Positions 1-14,800 of a stretch of DNA of 64,000 bases are shown here, piece after piece. The stretch is from Rachycentron canadum (lineage: Eukaryota > Chordata > Actinopteri > Carangiformes > Rachycentridae): the NCBI GenBank assembly GCA_038496675.1, contig CM076651.1, positions 16,070,762 to 16,134,761 of the forward strand. Reading direction: 5' to 3'. Position 1 is the first letter of the stretch, and every line of letters begins with the position of its first letter. Below the pieces are notes generated by a model. The model did not search any database. It was not told the DNA's origin and saw only the letters and a list, made by a program, of their open reading frames with translations. The position numbers were made by a program, and so were the translations under genes.

Positions 1-2247
1 TCGTGTAACGCATGTATATTTATGATGGAATTAGTTTCAAAAGGAAGTCCCCAGAGGAGTGTTTTTGAGTGGAAACACTGGTACAGTGCAATTGCTCTAT
101 TTATGCACTTTCCCACTGGCAGTATGTCTCACGCAAGCAAGAAGGCGGTTTCTAATCTTCTATGTAGTATCCACTAATAAAGAGAACGATCAGTGAGTTG
201 AGACAGCAGGGCAAACACAGTTAACAGTTAGATTTGTAATGATAATGGAGCAGAAATAGACTTGGCTGTTTAACATCAGGGATGAATCATCCTGAGGCCA
301 ATCTATCCTCAACACCTGCAGTAGACTACAGCAGCATGTTTTAATAGAGTCATGATAACTGAGAAAATAGTGAAAAAGAAAAAGAAAAAAAATGGGGGAA
401 CTGTCCCAGGCCCTGGAGTTCAGAAATGCAGCATCAGCGCATGTGTGTGTGTGGACATGAGTCAGTATGTCTCAACTCACTTCTATAATGAGGTCCCCAG
501 TTTAGGGACAGTAAACACACTCCGCAATTGAGCGGTTTCCAAACTACGAGAAATGTTTACTTAGCAGCTGAGGAAACAGAAGTCTCCATGTGTTTTGGGT
601 TAAAGGCACATTTCCGTGTTGAGAGGTATAATTGCTAAGCGTGGTGCACTTTGAGCAGCATGGTGAGGCAAACCCCGAAAGCCGCAAACGGTGAATGATA
701 AGTAACTTGCCAGCTCCAACATGTGTTTCTCATCAAATATCCCAGACCTGAAAACAATTTCCCAATTTCCCCCATGGCCTGAGACAACAGAGGGCCTCGT
801 GCCGACTCACAGGGAAAATTTAAGATCAACACCATAGCTATAAAGCAGAGTTTATGATTTGTTTAATGGGTGTTTTGATGTGAAATATACTTTTTATACA
901 CTACTGCTGTCCAACTAGGCACTCATAGCAAATGAACTAGACACTTTTTAATCCAATCTATGATCCGGAGATGACAAATGAAAAGAAATAGCATCCTTTG
1001 TCCCTTTATGCTGTGGAGGGACCTCATTGTTTAAAGTGGACTGACAGTGTCACCTTAGCTAAGTCTGTTTCAGACCTGCATGGGGTTAAGTCAGCTCCCA
1101 TGTACTCAGACATGCTGATTTTGGCCACCAATGATCTCTACACCAGAGCGACCTGAAAACCGGAGACCTTGAAATGGCACAAAATTAGGTACGAGATGTC
1201 AGTTTTTGTTAACCTTGTCCGGGGAAGAGATTCATATTTTTCTTCCTCGTTTGTGATGAAACAGATGTGTCCACATATGTTTTCCTGTGATATCCAGATG
1301 CTACAGTGAAACACCCGTGTGCTTAACAGCTGTGGACATAAAACATTGTCTAAGATTGTCTCTTCCGAGGCACTTTTTAGGAGCCCAGAGATCCTAAAGC
1401 AATTTATGGGCATTGTTATAAAAAGCAAGAAACATTTCATCCCTGCACATAAGTTTTTAGAACAGTCACTTCGTCCGATTCACCCAAACACTTACAATTC
1501 TGAGTAGATTATGAACAAGGTCTATAAAAATCAAGGCGAAGAGGAATGACCATACGGTTAAAGATTATGGGCCCATGATGAGATGCACCATACGATTTTG
1601 CAGCTTGTGATCTGATGATATACAGTATAATAAGGCTGTCTGTCTTAGGTAGTTATGACTCGGGATAGCGCAAAAGATTTTAGTACACATATGCCTCAAG
1701 AAATCTTTTCTCTCTCCTCATCAATCTGGAGATTTGAAAATGCAACTTTATGTTTACTGAGCTCTTCAGTAATTACTGAGTACAGAGTTACTGCCTGTCT
1801 AGCTTTCCTCAAAGTCATAAATCTCAACATAACAGACCTTAAAAAGGTGCAGTCTGTAAACTTTCATGCTCAAAATACAGAAAAGCTGTGACATCCCCTT
1901 GTTAGTTTGCAGAAAGATATAATCACAAAAATATATTATGTAATGAAATGACTAAATATGTTGTTTCCAACAGGACTTAACCTGTCAGATGGAATATGGA
2001 TGATCATGAAGGCAGTCTCCAACTGTAGTCAGTGGGCTGGTATCTGCTTTAATAACATTACAGTGCTGTTGAAAACTCGAGTTTAATTCGGGAAACCACT
2101 ATAAAGAGAAAGTGGTGTAAAAAAGAAAAAGCAAAGAATATCAGGTAGTTTTAACTGAAACCACTGATATTCTAGCAAATTGGACATTTGAAAAGTATAT
2201 GGGGTGGTAAGTGAAGGATGCTGAGTTGCTGATGAGGTGGTAGCTAC
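1..2247 (-). other. pex14: pex14 intron 7 (5' portion, runs off the window)
   Basis: AT-rich intronic sequence starting at the donor GTAGCT. I see no family exon, RNA gene or clear mobile element. Short A-rich tracts occur at 370-390. Confidence 0.7.
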
Positions 2248-2345
2248 CTCTGCTGTAGCCAGTTCCTGAGAGAGCTCCTGGATTCTCTGCTGCTGCTGGA
2301 TCAGGAGCTCCTGGACGGAGACCAGAGTCTGCTGTAGCTGGCTTA
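2248..2345 (-). CDS. pex14: pex14 coding exon 7 (coiled coil)
   Basis: 98 nt encoding residues 163-195, with the family signature SVQELLIQQQQRIQELSQEL. Acceptor CTTCCACAG|, donor GCAGAG|GTAGCT. The frame stays open past the donor by chance, but no other GT donor occurs nearby. The next expected family block (NWILESQNINELKSEI-like) is not found between 1 and 2247, so later exons lie outside the window. Confidence 0.93.
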
Positions 2346-3852
2346 CTGTGGAAGTGAGCAGAATAACAGACGTTAAATTGTGAAAACTTGAAAACACATT
2401 AAAAAAAATTTAAAAAAAAAGAAAAAAGAAAGGGACGTAAGATTGAGTGATAAGGTTGTTTTGGTGCCACAAAACTGAACATTTTCTTTCCAGAGACGAT
2501 GACAGAGCTGATGAGACTCAACTCGTGTCACTGATCAAAGCTGTCCTCTAAGAATTGTAATCAAAGCTAATACCCCGTAACTTAAGTCGCAGCTTTTTGG
2601 TCCGAGGCACTGAGGGTGGAGGGTGGGAAGGGGGGGCCACATAGGATGGAGATATTAATCTCTAGTGTCTGAACTTAAATCAAATAACAGTCTCTAACCT
2701 TCCATTACCCACCCAGACACTGCCTTCTAATGCATCTTAAATCCTCAAACGATCAACAAAGGAAAAAACAAGGCTCTCATTTGGGAGGAGGCTGCCAGAC
2801 AAAATGTCCCCCCTAATCCTAATAAATATTGTTCTTTTTCCATTGACTTTGAAGATTGAATTAGTTCAAGTGTTGGTGTTGGATGAGGGTGTATGATTTC
2901 AAATAACACCGGGCACAGTTTGTTGCCCCCTGCTTCCAGTCACGCGTGTATTACCAAACAATGCATTAAGTTTCCCTGAGCTGATTATATTACAGAAAAC
3001 CAATAAACATTCATATAAATCATGGGCGTGTAAAGTGTTAAATCAAGCCTAATAGGATTAACATCAACAGATATTGTGGCGGTCCACTGCTGAGGTTGTC
3101 AGGCCAATGGTTAAAAGCCTGAGCTGCAGCCGGCTGGACGGGATGTAAAGAACCCTCCTTTCACATTAACCCTGGCTAGGACAAAAGACAGAGTCAGGCT
3201 TGGAGGCTGAGTTTCTTTTGAAAAACCAACGCAGACAAAATATTTGATCTTTCAAAGACACTAATATCTTGCAGTGACACCTGTGTTTAAAGGGTGGAGT
3301 TGTATCAATATAGGTGGGGTGCTGAAACGTTTTGATCTTTTCATTGCTTGCAAAATCCTACGGAATACGAGTTTGAGCAGGATCGGGGGTTTGGGCTGAA
3401 AACCAGTGTGCAAACAATTTGAGTTTGTTCCTCAGTTTGTGATCCAGAGTGTGACCAAGCTTTCTGAAGATGGCAATAAAACTGAAATACCGTGGCCATC
3501 CCTGCTTAAAAAGGTGTTAGTGTGACAGGGTGTGCACGGTAAGCCAAGAGCTGCCCTATTAGTCTCTGATTCCACCTCACCGCAAAACAGCTTATCCAGA
3601 TGTGTGGGTCAGTCTGCCAGCCTGTAATGCTGTACCTCCTGAATTACCATTGGCACCACTTTTTCAGCCACTTCAGCCAAACAGTTCCCAGACCAACTCT
3701 TTTCATGTCTCTCCACAAAGTTGACTCCTCTGTACTGCTCAGACACTTGACAAAAATGCACAACTTCTTATTCTCAGTTATCACAGATATGAAGCCAAGA
3801 ATAATGAAGTCAGTGACTTTGGCCAGGCATGAATCAGAAAGAAGGCTGAAGC

Positions 3853-3896
<44 letters not shown>

Positions 3897-5767
3897 TAAT
3901 AAGACAAGATGATGTGTGAGGCTTGCAGCTGCTGTGAGGACAGTGCACATTGTGTATTCAGTAAATTATTCAGTAAATACCTCAATATAATGTACACTAC
4001 ATATGTCCAGGCCTGTCTCTGTCTTTAATGGCCAGCTGGTCACCAATATGGCTCCTACCAACTGAGAGTGCCCAAACAGCCGCACAATTCCATTACAGCC
4101 TGGGTACGCTGAAGGAGTTCCAAGATCCATTCATTAATTGTCTGTGTGAAGTTGTAGGCAAATCATAATGGGAGTCAAGGCCCCTACTCTCGAGCTGAGG
4201 CTGGTGAGAGAGACTAATGTAGTCCCCATTCAAAAGGATACATCACCTCATTGCGCCCAGCACTAGAGAAATACATGAACTTTAACAAAAGGGGGTTCAA
4301 GCAATTGGCAGCAGTGAGGCAGTCGGCCGCTATTACTCAGTGCAGCGAGAAGAGAGGGAGCGAGAGGGAGAGAAAGACAAAGGGAAAGCAGGGGGAGAAA
4401 ACTCTCAATGTAATTGCAACCCCTCTCCCCAACTGTTAACTACAACAGTCATTAACTACAATAGCAGCTTGGCTACTGCAGTCATAGCAAATTAGTTCCC
4501 CACACTGGCTAGAAAAAAGACTTGTGTTTTTTTTTTTCTTCTCCCCCCCCCAACTGGAGGCTCACCTACTCGCTGCACAACGGAGGAGGACTCATCCTGA
4601 AATCTTGTCTTTACCGACAAACAAAACAGGGTTTGTAAGTTGGCAAATCTCCAAAAAGTGATAAGTAGAGCAAGAATGGGCAGTGAAATAGCCAGAGGAA
4701 ATGTGTTTGCATAGTTGGGAGAAAATGACCATAAAAGAGCATATATTTGTTAATCAGATTGAGGGTGACACACCTCGCACGCAATCTCGCACAACTGCTG
4801 GCCTCCACCTACCAGAATGCCAGTCAGAAAACAATAGCATGGGTGTGACTGGATAAAATGATAACAGCAATATTTTCATCTACACCATGTTGGTCTGTGA
4901 CAGGAGCTGTAAACTCACACAATTTGGAGATGATGGGAAACTCAAACAATGGATACCTGTAGTTAAACTCAGAATATCATATTTATGATTCTAGTATGGT
5001 TCCTCATTTTTTCTCACTGCTGCGCCAACCCTGATAAAAACAGGTCTAATGCTAGTTTATACAGTTTTATTTTAATAATTGTAATAACTTGGCAAAATAG
5101 AGGCATTTGCTTGACAAACAATAATTTTTGAACTCTTGAAGTGAAGTTTTTACTTTGTTTAATATCTCATTCAGACAGCTTGGCACAGCTCATGTAAACA
5201 TTACTGTGACCTTATCAAATTTAAAGGGAAATAAATTTGATTAAAATACACATTTGGATTTAACAAGTCATGTTTGAAACAAAAAGTCAAACACAGGCTT
5301 TTATTATGTAAAACTCACCTCTTTGATTTAATGTTGTTACCTTACACCTTTAATGTGCTTTAGTCCTCCCAGCTCTTTGATTTAACTTGATGTAATAATA
5401 AATGCATAACTATTATAATCATCATAATCATCATTTTAAACTGCAGCCTATTTTTCTGCCAGGCCCCTTATCTCAAACAGTGTTTGGTACCTTTCAGGTA
5501 GAAACACTCCAGTTCAACACTACTGCTAACAAGACCAAACTTTCTCAGAGTGCCTCCTTCATTTACGCCTCCCTGGATTTTTAATTATACTGACAACGAG
5601 CTAGGAAAGCATCTCTCTCCTAGCTTTTCTCTCTCTCCATGTCTGACAGCCAGGTTGAGATTCCTCACCTGTCCAACATGGGAGCCGCACCTGTCACCGT
5701 GCACTTAATCACACTAGGGCCATTGCTGAGCCCAGACGCCACACAGTGCCATACTGCACGCATGTGT

Positions 5768-5837
<70 letters not shown>

Positions 5838-8800
5838 NNNNNNNNNNNNNNNNNNNNNNNNNNNNNNNNNNNNNNNNNNNNNNNNNNNNNNNNNNNNNNN
5901 NNNNNNNNNNNNNNNNNNNNNNNNNNNNNNNNNNNNNNNNNNNNNNNNNNNNNNNNNNNNNNNNNNNNNNNNNNNNNNNNNNNNNNNNNNNNNNNNNNNN
6001 NNNNNNNNNNNNNNNNNNNNNNNNNNNNNNNNNNNNNNNNNNNNNNNNNNNNNNNNNNNNNNNNNNNNNNNNNNNNNNNNNNNNNNNNNNNNNNNNNNNN
6101 NNNNNNNNNNNNNNNNNNNNNNNNNNNNNNNNNNNNNNNNNNNNNNNNNNNNNNNNNNNNNNNNNNNNNNNNNNNNNNNNNNNNNNNNNNNNNNNNNNNN
6201 NNNNNNNNNNNNNNNNNAGTGAGAGAGGATGGGGGGGGGGGGGGGGGGAGAGAAAAGTTGTCATTTCCCAACTCCTCATTAATATTCCGAGGTTAAGAGC
6301 TTTTCAGCGAAACGTAATTAATTGAGCCCGAGCCTGACAGTAAACAAGCAATTTCAAATTAAAGCGAAATGACAGCGGCGTCATTTGTTAAAAACGTGCG
6401 GGGCCCCCCGATTTTGGCGACAGATAAATGAGGGAAAATGTTAAGGAGGGAGAAAGTGATGAAGATATTAATCTTCACCTGTCTGTGTCAGCGTGCCACT
6501 CATTGCCGCAATGTTGCTTTCCATCCTCTGCAGATGCTTCTTGTCCTCTCGGCTGCCCATAATGAGGGGAAGGATGTATTTCTGCAATTAAAAGCATGGC
6601 ACAAAATTACACTTCTCTCCAGTGGGAAGGGGCAGAAAGATGAGGAAAAGACAGGGCCACGTACACTTGGCCGTAAAGGGTCAAAAGCATTGTTTTATTG
6701 GACTAATGCCCAATTGTCTAACCTGCATGTATATCTACAGCAGTTTCCAAGCTACTGATACAGGCATGTGCACACATCTATGTTAAAACCATTGGTCGAT
6801 TGGAAAATTAATCAAATAAGTTTGACAACCAATTAGTCATTTAAGTTACTTATCAAGCAAAAATGTCAAATATTGCAAATTAAATATCTTTGAGAATTTT
6901 TTTCTGACCATTTATAAACAATTCAATTCTATGTCTAAAAAGTAAACAAGCTAATCTATTACGAAAGTAACATACACAAGTAACAAACACATTTCCAGCA
7001 ATATAAATGGAGGAATCCCAGGAAGGGACGGTGAAACCAAAAAACAAGGCCTACAGGGAAAAACACTGACAATAGTCCTCCAAAACCAAAGACAATGTCA
7101 TGTTGTTTATTATGTCTCTGCCACTGACTAAACAGAACTCAACCAAATCATATGTATGTCTGACAGCCAAATGAGGGTGTTTGTAATCCAGAGTGTTACC
7201 CAGATGAACAACTTGGGTGCATCTCACTGCATACTGTACATGTTTGTATGTGGAGCCGAGCTGACCAAATAATTCATTTTCATTTAATCTTGGAGGGCCC
7301 CACTGAACTGCATTCAAAAATAAACGATTTCTTGGTTTTAAGGCTGAATAAGGATCACTTAATACCTTGCAGCCGGTTGCTGCTTGTTGCTGCCCAAGCC
7401 AGGTTTTCTCTCCAGCTCAGGTGGCAAGCAGACACACCAGCGCAAGTAATAAACACTTTTTAGAGAAAAAGATTAAATGAGTGTCAACACGTGGTAATTA
7501 ATAAGTGGGTTGCTGGGAGTGTGGTGTTTACAAGGTGCGCCATAACATAAATAAAGTATGGGCAGAAGCCTGGACATATGGTGCGACTGGCGCTACGCTC
7601 CAGTGACATGACAGCAACCTGTGCCGTCCCGCCAGGGAATCCCACCTCCCAGGCGACCAGTGGCTGGCAAACCCTGCTGCATGTAGTGGATTGGTACACT
7701 GTGTGTTTTCATCAGTGAAAGACTGCAGGGATAGAGGAATAAGAGACTGAAGACGTAGAATGTGCAGCCTAATGAAAGGCTCTGTAAAGAAGAAAGAAAT
7801 AACAGGACAGGGCATAACAGGATCTAAAGAGAAGCCAATATGTCTGACAGGGTCAGGTAGGCATATGCATGTACATGATACGCGCTCCCGTTCTCTCTCT
7901 TACTGACACAGAGGAAAACGGCCTGTCATCTAGGCCAAGAGCTACTGCTAGAGCTCCTGTGCTCCTCTAAAACGAGAGTAATGGCTTCCACATGCCACTC
8001 AGACTACTACTAACAACCACTATGGGATTAATGTCACCAGGGACAAGGGGCCTCATGAGCTCATGTTCAAGGGCTGCTAAGCCCGATAAAAACCAGGGTG
8101 ATTATTTTTAGACGGTAGGATGGCAAAAAAAAAAAAATGGTTGTGTGCTGTGTTAGCAACTATATTTTTTTGGAGGAATAAAAAAATATATCTGAGAGGA
8201 GGAGGGAAGGGGAAGTTAAAAGAAGGGGTTCAAATGAGATCATGCTTTGACGTAAAGCAGGGTAAGCTTTAATAACAAGACCAGAGTGATGTTACATACT
8301 GCAGAGGCGCCTTCTATTCTAGCACCATAATTCATCATACACTGATGTACTTGCAAAGCCCACAAATTTAAATGTAATATCGGGGAGAGGCAGTACTGAC
8401 AGATCTTAGGATGCAGAGCATAATATGAGTAACAAATTTTGGCGAAACATTAACTGCGAAAACAAAGTCAATGAGGAAACATTGTCAAAAGAGCAGGAAA
8501 AGCAGGGTGTAACTTGCCTTGTAAAGCTGATGAAAGCCAAAGGCGATGCCCACCATAATGATGGTGAAGGCACCATAGTCTCTCCATCTGTAGCCTGGCG
8601 GAGCTGAAGAAGAAGATGAAGTGTATGGTAAGGTACAGATTTGGAGGGTGATTTGCTTTCATTTTAATGTGGTGGTAATGCTTGCTCGGGACACGGCCTC
8701 TAGCATTGGCATACTCATCTGTACATTAATGTGTGAACAAACAATGACATGAAACCAAAGTCTTTGCAGCGTTATCAGTGAACATTTTTTTTTTTCATCT

Positions 8801-11800
8801 TAAATACTTACAACAATCAAAGTATTCACCATGAATTCAAAAAGCAAGCAACATTGGTTCACACAGTGGTTAGATGAGCTGCTAAGTACACAGAACCTGT
8901 AGTAAATGGGGCTAGACCAAGCATAACAATGGGTAGAGTTTTTTTGAGACAAAGGAATTGTACATTGCTTTATTAATTTACTTTTACGTTTAATAAAAAG
9001 AGTCTAATACAATCTTTCTATTTGTGGTGTTAAAAATCATTGCAGAAAAACCAAACTTCTGAACAATAAAGTTAGTGAAGTCTGCAAAGCAAACAGGTCC
9101 TCTCTACGCTGCTCTTGGGTGGAGCCAAATACACTGTATGTAAATTAGCTTTTAAACAACTGGGATGAACAGAAAGGTGTGTGAGTGTGTGTTTAGAAGT
9201 TGACTGTCTTGCTGAGTGACAGATAATGTGAAAGTGTGTCATTGTGCAAGCTGTCATCTGGGTAGGCCAACTGTCTGTCAAAGTGGAATTTCCCCACATA
9301 AGACAGGCATTCAACTGAAAGTGTCACTAAACAACAAACAGGTTTGGAGGAAATACACGACTTTTTCTTTTATTTACTTTCGTGGGGACCAAATGAATAG
9401 GAAATTATTAGAGGCGAAGCCACTAAAGTACAGAATTCATATTCTATTACAGGTCTGATTTCACTTAATGGGTTATGTGGTACGTGTTTACTGGCTTGAT
9501 GCAAGTAAACCAGATTGATCTTGTGTCTTGCCATTTGTATGATTTGACATGCAAATAAAATGAGACCCACTGTCATACTGGACTATATGGTATATTTTCA
9601 AGGTGAATGCTATTTTACTCGCCTTACTGAAGGGCACATTTCATCGCTGGTGCAGCATTCAGGGATGGACCTGTAACCTTTCCTATCGAAAATTTTGAAT
9701 CATTCTCCAACATCCATATGGTAACCACATAAATTTGGGTCTTCATCAACATTATAACTGCAATAGTCTGTCACCTATCCCAGAATACTGTGCTTCTGAA
9801 AGGCCTGGGAGTCCTTGGGATAGGTGGTTGACCCTGAACAAGCCTCACTGCATCACCAGGGGTCTACACTTGCTCTTTTCCCCCCCTTTAGGACCTTTCA
9901 TTCTTCCCGTCTCTCCTTTTTTCTCTACCACTTCCACTGTGCCATCTTCCTTTTTTTATTTGGTCACTTAAGCTGTGGAACTGTGGTCTCCATCCCCCGT
10001 TTTTCCAATCTCCTCTCAAATTTATTGGGTTCAGTGGAGGCCTTCCTGTCCTTCTACCGCGTGGAAATAGAGATCAGAGTATCCATTACTTCGACAGAGA
10101 TGGATGCGGGTCCCCGTGCACCGTCCCCATAACAAGGACATCAAAGGGAGGTAGCCCCCTCTTTTCGGCATGACCCCCCATACAAGACTCCCCGCTCTCA
10201 CCTCATTATGCAGCTCCCTTATAGCCGTTTTGATATAAAACCCCCCACTATGGACGGAGAGCCGCGAGTCTCCCTAACTACATGGCCATCCCATCAACAT
10301 CACTTTCATTACAAAACATGAGATGCCGGAGGAGTCAAGGACAGTGTGGTAATAAATGAGGGTGGAATACATCTGGAATCATTGTCATATGGGTTAAGCA
10401 TTACGCGGACTTCATTCTGCATTGGTAAATCAGTGGACACCACTCATAACCTCCTGAGGTAATAAAGATACAGGTTGCGGTGTGGGGTCTTGCCAGGGTG
10501 GAACCCCTTGAAACAGAATGGCAGGGGAGACTTCATGAGCTTGTGCTGTGCAACGTCGTATTCCCTGTGTCTGAATTCACAGTCAAGGCAAATGCTGCAT
10601 GACACACAAGTCTGTAATCCTCGTAAAGATCCTGGTATTTGGTGAGCTAAGGATAATCCTGTTCAGTGGGTTTACATTCATAAAAACAAGAAGGAAGACT
10701 CTAACAGCAAACCTGCACTGGACAAGTATCCAAGTTTTAAATTAGACTACAAACTTGTCTTTGAGGTGAGATTGTGCACATAAATATAGTTGTAATGTAT
10801 ATGCTCCTGGTACCAAAGGGGAGAAAAGGCAGTGTGCACTTACTTTGAATTGCAGGAGCTAGCTGAGTTGCGTGTAGTAGATGTGGGGGCCCCACAGGGC
10901 TCAGAGGCAGGACTTCTTCTGTGCTGCCAGAGCGCTGGATGGCCAACTCTACCTCCTCATCTGTCAGCCCTGGAATCAAGACACACACCTTTAAGACATT
11001 TGGAAGAAGTGCAGTGACTCTGTGTTAATGGGTAACACCAAATGGCTCTTTGGCTGTCATAATATATACTTAAATACTTCCCAAGCTCCCCACAAATCTT
11101 TTAAGTACAATTTAGAGAAAGTATGTCAAATCTTCATTCAATTTTACCTACCCTCTTCTAAAAAATGCATTTTCATTTCATGATTCTCAATGGAATTCTC
11201 AATTGAGAGTTTCTGTTTCAGGGACATCCATCAAAGAAAGATAGTCTGGAAAGGTTCACACAATGAAATCTGAAACTCTGCTAGCCTATTAACTGCCACC
11301 AAAGGCAAAGAAAATAAGAGTCTGTCCACTTCTCAAGTTATATTTCCCATGTGGAGATTTCATACACCCCAGACAGTGAAAATGCATTATTTTAATTTCT
11401 TCATTGTAATGTAAATGTATTACATAATTTTGCAAATGCCAATATAATTTAATCTTCAGATCTTTTTAATGATTTTAGTGATGATTAAATTGCAAAGGGC
11501 TCCCTGATGGAGAATCAGAGGGGAGGAGGAAAAAAAAATCTAATATGAACATCTCCTTTTGTGGCAAGAAAGGATTTTATTTCAGGCGCCATATGCTGCC
11601 ATTGCTGTGGGTCTCTTCTTTTAATGAGCGTCTTAGTCTAAACAAAGGGAAATCATTACAACTTTTGATGAACTAAAATAAAATACACCATTAACTAATT
11701 TATTTATAGAAAAACAATAAGGAGAAAGCTGAAAACAAAGACTTAAAGCTGATAATTACATGTTGTAGCTCTTAGATATTGATAAGCATGGTTTACCTTA

Positions 11801-14800
11801 TAATGAAAAATCAGTACAGTCCATATTATATTGTTGTATTACGCTCACTGTAGCTCCCATATCATTTTACCATTACTTTGTTTTTTAAGCCACTTCCCTC
11901 ACTTTCTGACAGAACCCCCCCCCCCCCCCCCCTTTGTAATGGAGCCTTTCACTTGAACTATTTCCGCAGGATTTGGAGAATTGACACAAGCTCAGAATAA
12001 CCTTCCATCCTCCATCTTTTGAGAGACTAAGTGACAACTGGAAAGGTTTTCAATTGTAGTGTTTCAAGAGCTGACTATTGACTATTAAAAGTAACTGCGT
12101 GAAGCCAGATCTCTGATTACAACCAAAATCTTTTCATCAAATGATTCCTCCCATTTGAATATCTGTTTAAGCAGCTTAATTGTGAGGCAAATCTGAGCAG
12201 CCGGTTGAATCTTGTTTAGAAATCCCACTTTGACCTACACCTCTGTCAGCAGCCCTAAACAATAAAGACATCTTTTGGTAGCCTACCACACGGCTTACGC
12301 CAGGGGGAGGTCCCTCTAGTCACCTATTTAAATGCTCCGAGGACTTCAAATGGCCATGAAAATTGTTGAATAATTGAAGGCAAATATTGGCCAGCCTCTA
12401 GTCTACTGCAGGTCCTGAGTGCCAGGAAGTGGTGAGCACCATGTGCTGAGTTTGTGCAGTCAGAATGCACTGTCAAATAAGCAATAATGTGTCCCTGGAC
12501 TCCTGATTCATCTGACCACAGCAGACTACATGGTGGCAGACTATTGAGTGCGACTTGCAAGGATCTCAATTTCACTGAATGAGAAGAAATAAAAACATGC
12601 TTCAGGCCTTTCCTTTCACCTTGAAATGTAAAGTCTGTTTAAAAAAAAATCCACATTTAGGATGCTATTGAGCTTAATGTATGTACATCCTAATGGCTGT
12701 TCACATCTTTGATGTTGTGTTTGCAGCAAATGAAAGGTTTTTTTTTTTTTTTTTTACCTTGCATCAAAATAAAATACATGGAAATTCCTAAAGCTGTTTT
12801 CTAGTCAAATTACAGCTTGCTAAGTTGTGTTGTAGGCTCTGATCTGTTTATTGTTGAGGGGGAGACAACACCAAATGAAAGGACCCTTAGATCCAAAAGA
12901 AAGGGGAACAAGGTGAAAGTGAGTTTTACATATAAAAGGAAAAGACAAAAAAGGGATTGTGAAATTTATTATTGGTTCCAAAACCTGTGGAATGACCCCT
13001 GGACCTCCATTTCAGATTGACCTGTGGGGAGATGAATTTTTTAAGACATAAATTACACCTAATGACGACACCATAAAAAAAGAACAATAATGGAAAGCTA
13101 TTCTGTATTTCATTATACTGTATTATTTGGTGCACCTGATACACGCAGTGCCTGTTTATGAGTCACCGTATTAGCAGATGCTCAGCCAAAGCATTTGCTT
13201 TGACCTTGCCATTCTCATTGGGGCATGAAATTACGGTGCTGGCACCTCGATATTACAGCTATAAATACTGTAAACTGCATATCTGGGCTACGTTTTCTAT
13301 TGTCTTTCAACATAAACCTGATCGGTATTTATTTAAAGGAAAACCCATTGCTCGTCAGGTTATTTACAGCTCTATTTTCAGTGGCTCATATTCTCTGGGT
13401 ATTTTTTAAGGGCAAAGAGGCAGCAAGGCTCTTACATTAAATCCATTTCTCCAATTCTGGCACTTCTGGACTTTATGGGTCAAGACCCAGGCCGGACAGC
13501 CAATTATAAAAATTGCTTACTAAAATATTTTGGGTGGTAAAAGGTGAATGCCTTTTTTTGCTGTCCTCCAAGGCCTGAATTATAAAGTTGCCCTTGATTG
13601 AAAATTACTTACATTTTGAATAACATATTTAGAAAAAAAAATGCACGGCAGGGGTCGTAAATAGATGGAGGTCAATGGGTTATTAACAAGTCGAGTGCAA
13701 CTTCAACCTGTTTCTCATGCTGTGCTGGCGAGGGAGATTCTACATGTCATTTGGTTCCGTACAACTGCTTGAAAATGGCATGCCCTAAATAATGACCACT
13801 CTCATAGAGTATTCATTTATGTATTAAAAAAGCGGACTCTGCTCTCATTTCCCTGCTTTATCGCCTTGTACTGATGACAAAGTAGGCAAGGCCTAGGCTA
13901 GGTGGCGCCGTGGAGTAATTTATAACCACATCAATCCCTTTACCTTCTATGCAGGCCTTGGTCATTGTCATTTTTGTCCGAGAGGTGAGTCACATAACCC
14001 CACTTACAAACAGGATCCTATTAATATCTGGAATGATGAACCTTACCCTTACCTTCATACCAGGTATGGTAATAGACCAACAGCCTACCTGTGTTCCCCG
14101 TGACCCTCGATCACTGGCCCTCTACTCAGGGTGAAATCTATTATGATTATTTATTCAACTCAATAACGACTGGGATGGCATAAAAAAGAAATAAGTCAAG
14201 CCATCATTTATGTCTCACTGACACAGAATGTACTGTGCCTGTTTCACATGCTGAATTTACCTGTAATGCAACAATGTATGTCTGTGTACTCTGAACTCCC
14301 CCAAACTGCACTCAGTCGGGTGACTGGTGGGAGCGGCTGTGAGATGTCATTTTGGGGGCCAAAGTCAAAGTGACATGCTGAAAGCTGGAAAATGTTCTTG
14401 ACTTTGTCTTGAGAATTAGAATTTTTTGGTAATTATGTGTGGAACTGCTAATTGTCTGGGCTAAATGGTGGTGCCAAAATGGGTCCCAATGCACTTTAGT
14501 TGTTACATCTGTTAATTGTAGAGGACATAGATGGCACAATTCACTAGATGAGACTGTAGTACATTATATTTCACTCAAACACAATAAAATTTCCTTGATC
14601 TTGGCAAGGAACAACTAAAGCAAAATTGCTTCAAGATGGTTGCAGGACAGTTTAAATGCAATTCATTTCCCCCACTTCTCTGCAAAAAAGAGAAAACATC
14701 TCTGGGTTTAAATCTTGATTTATATTACATCTTAGTGACAAAGTTTCAATATTTCAGTCAGTTTATTCAACAAGGACTCAAGAAGGGCAGCTAGAAATAT

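Larger units (their letters stand above)
2346..6478 (-). other. pex14: pex14 intron 6
   Basis: A 4.1-kb intron. It holds a TG microsatellite (3857-3895), a T/C-rich tract (about 4528-4551), a CA microsatellite running into an assembly gap (5770-6217), a poly-G tract (6231-6248) and a complex, CNE-like block (6258-6430). Confidence 0.75.

Noticed and set aside
2083..2247. C-terminal extension of the pex14 exon 7 reading frame
   Set aside because: The frame runs past a GAG|GTAGCT donor. The extra residues do not match PEX14, so this is intron read-through.
5639..6325. Long open frames across the CA repeat and N gap (His-Thr or Cys-Val repeats)
   Set aside because: They exist only because of the microsatellite and the N run; there is no coding signal on either side.
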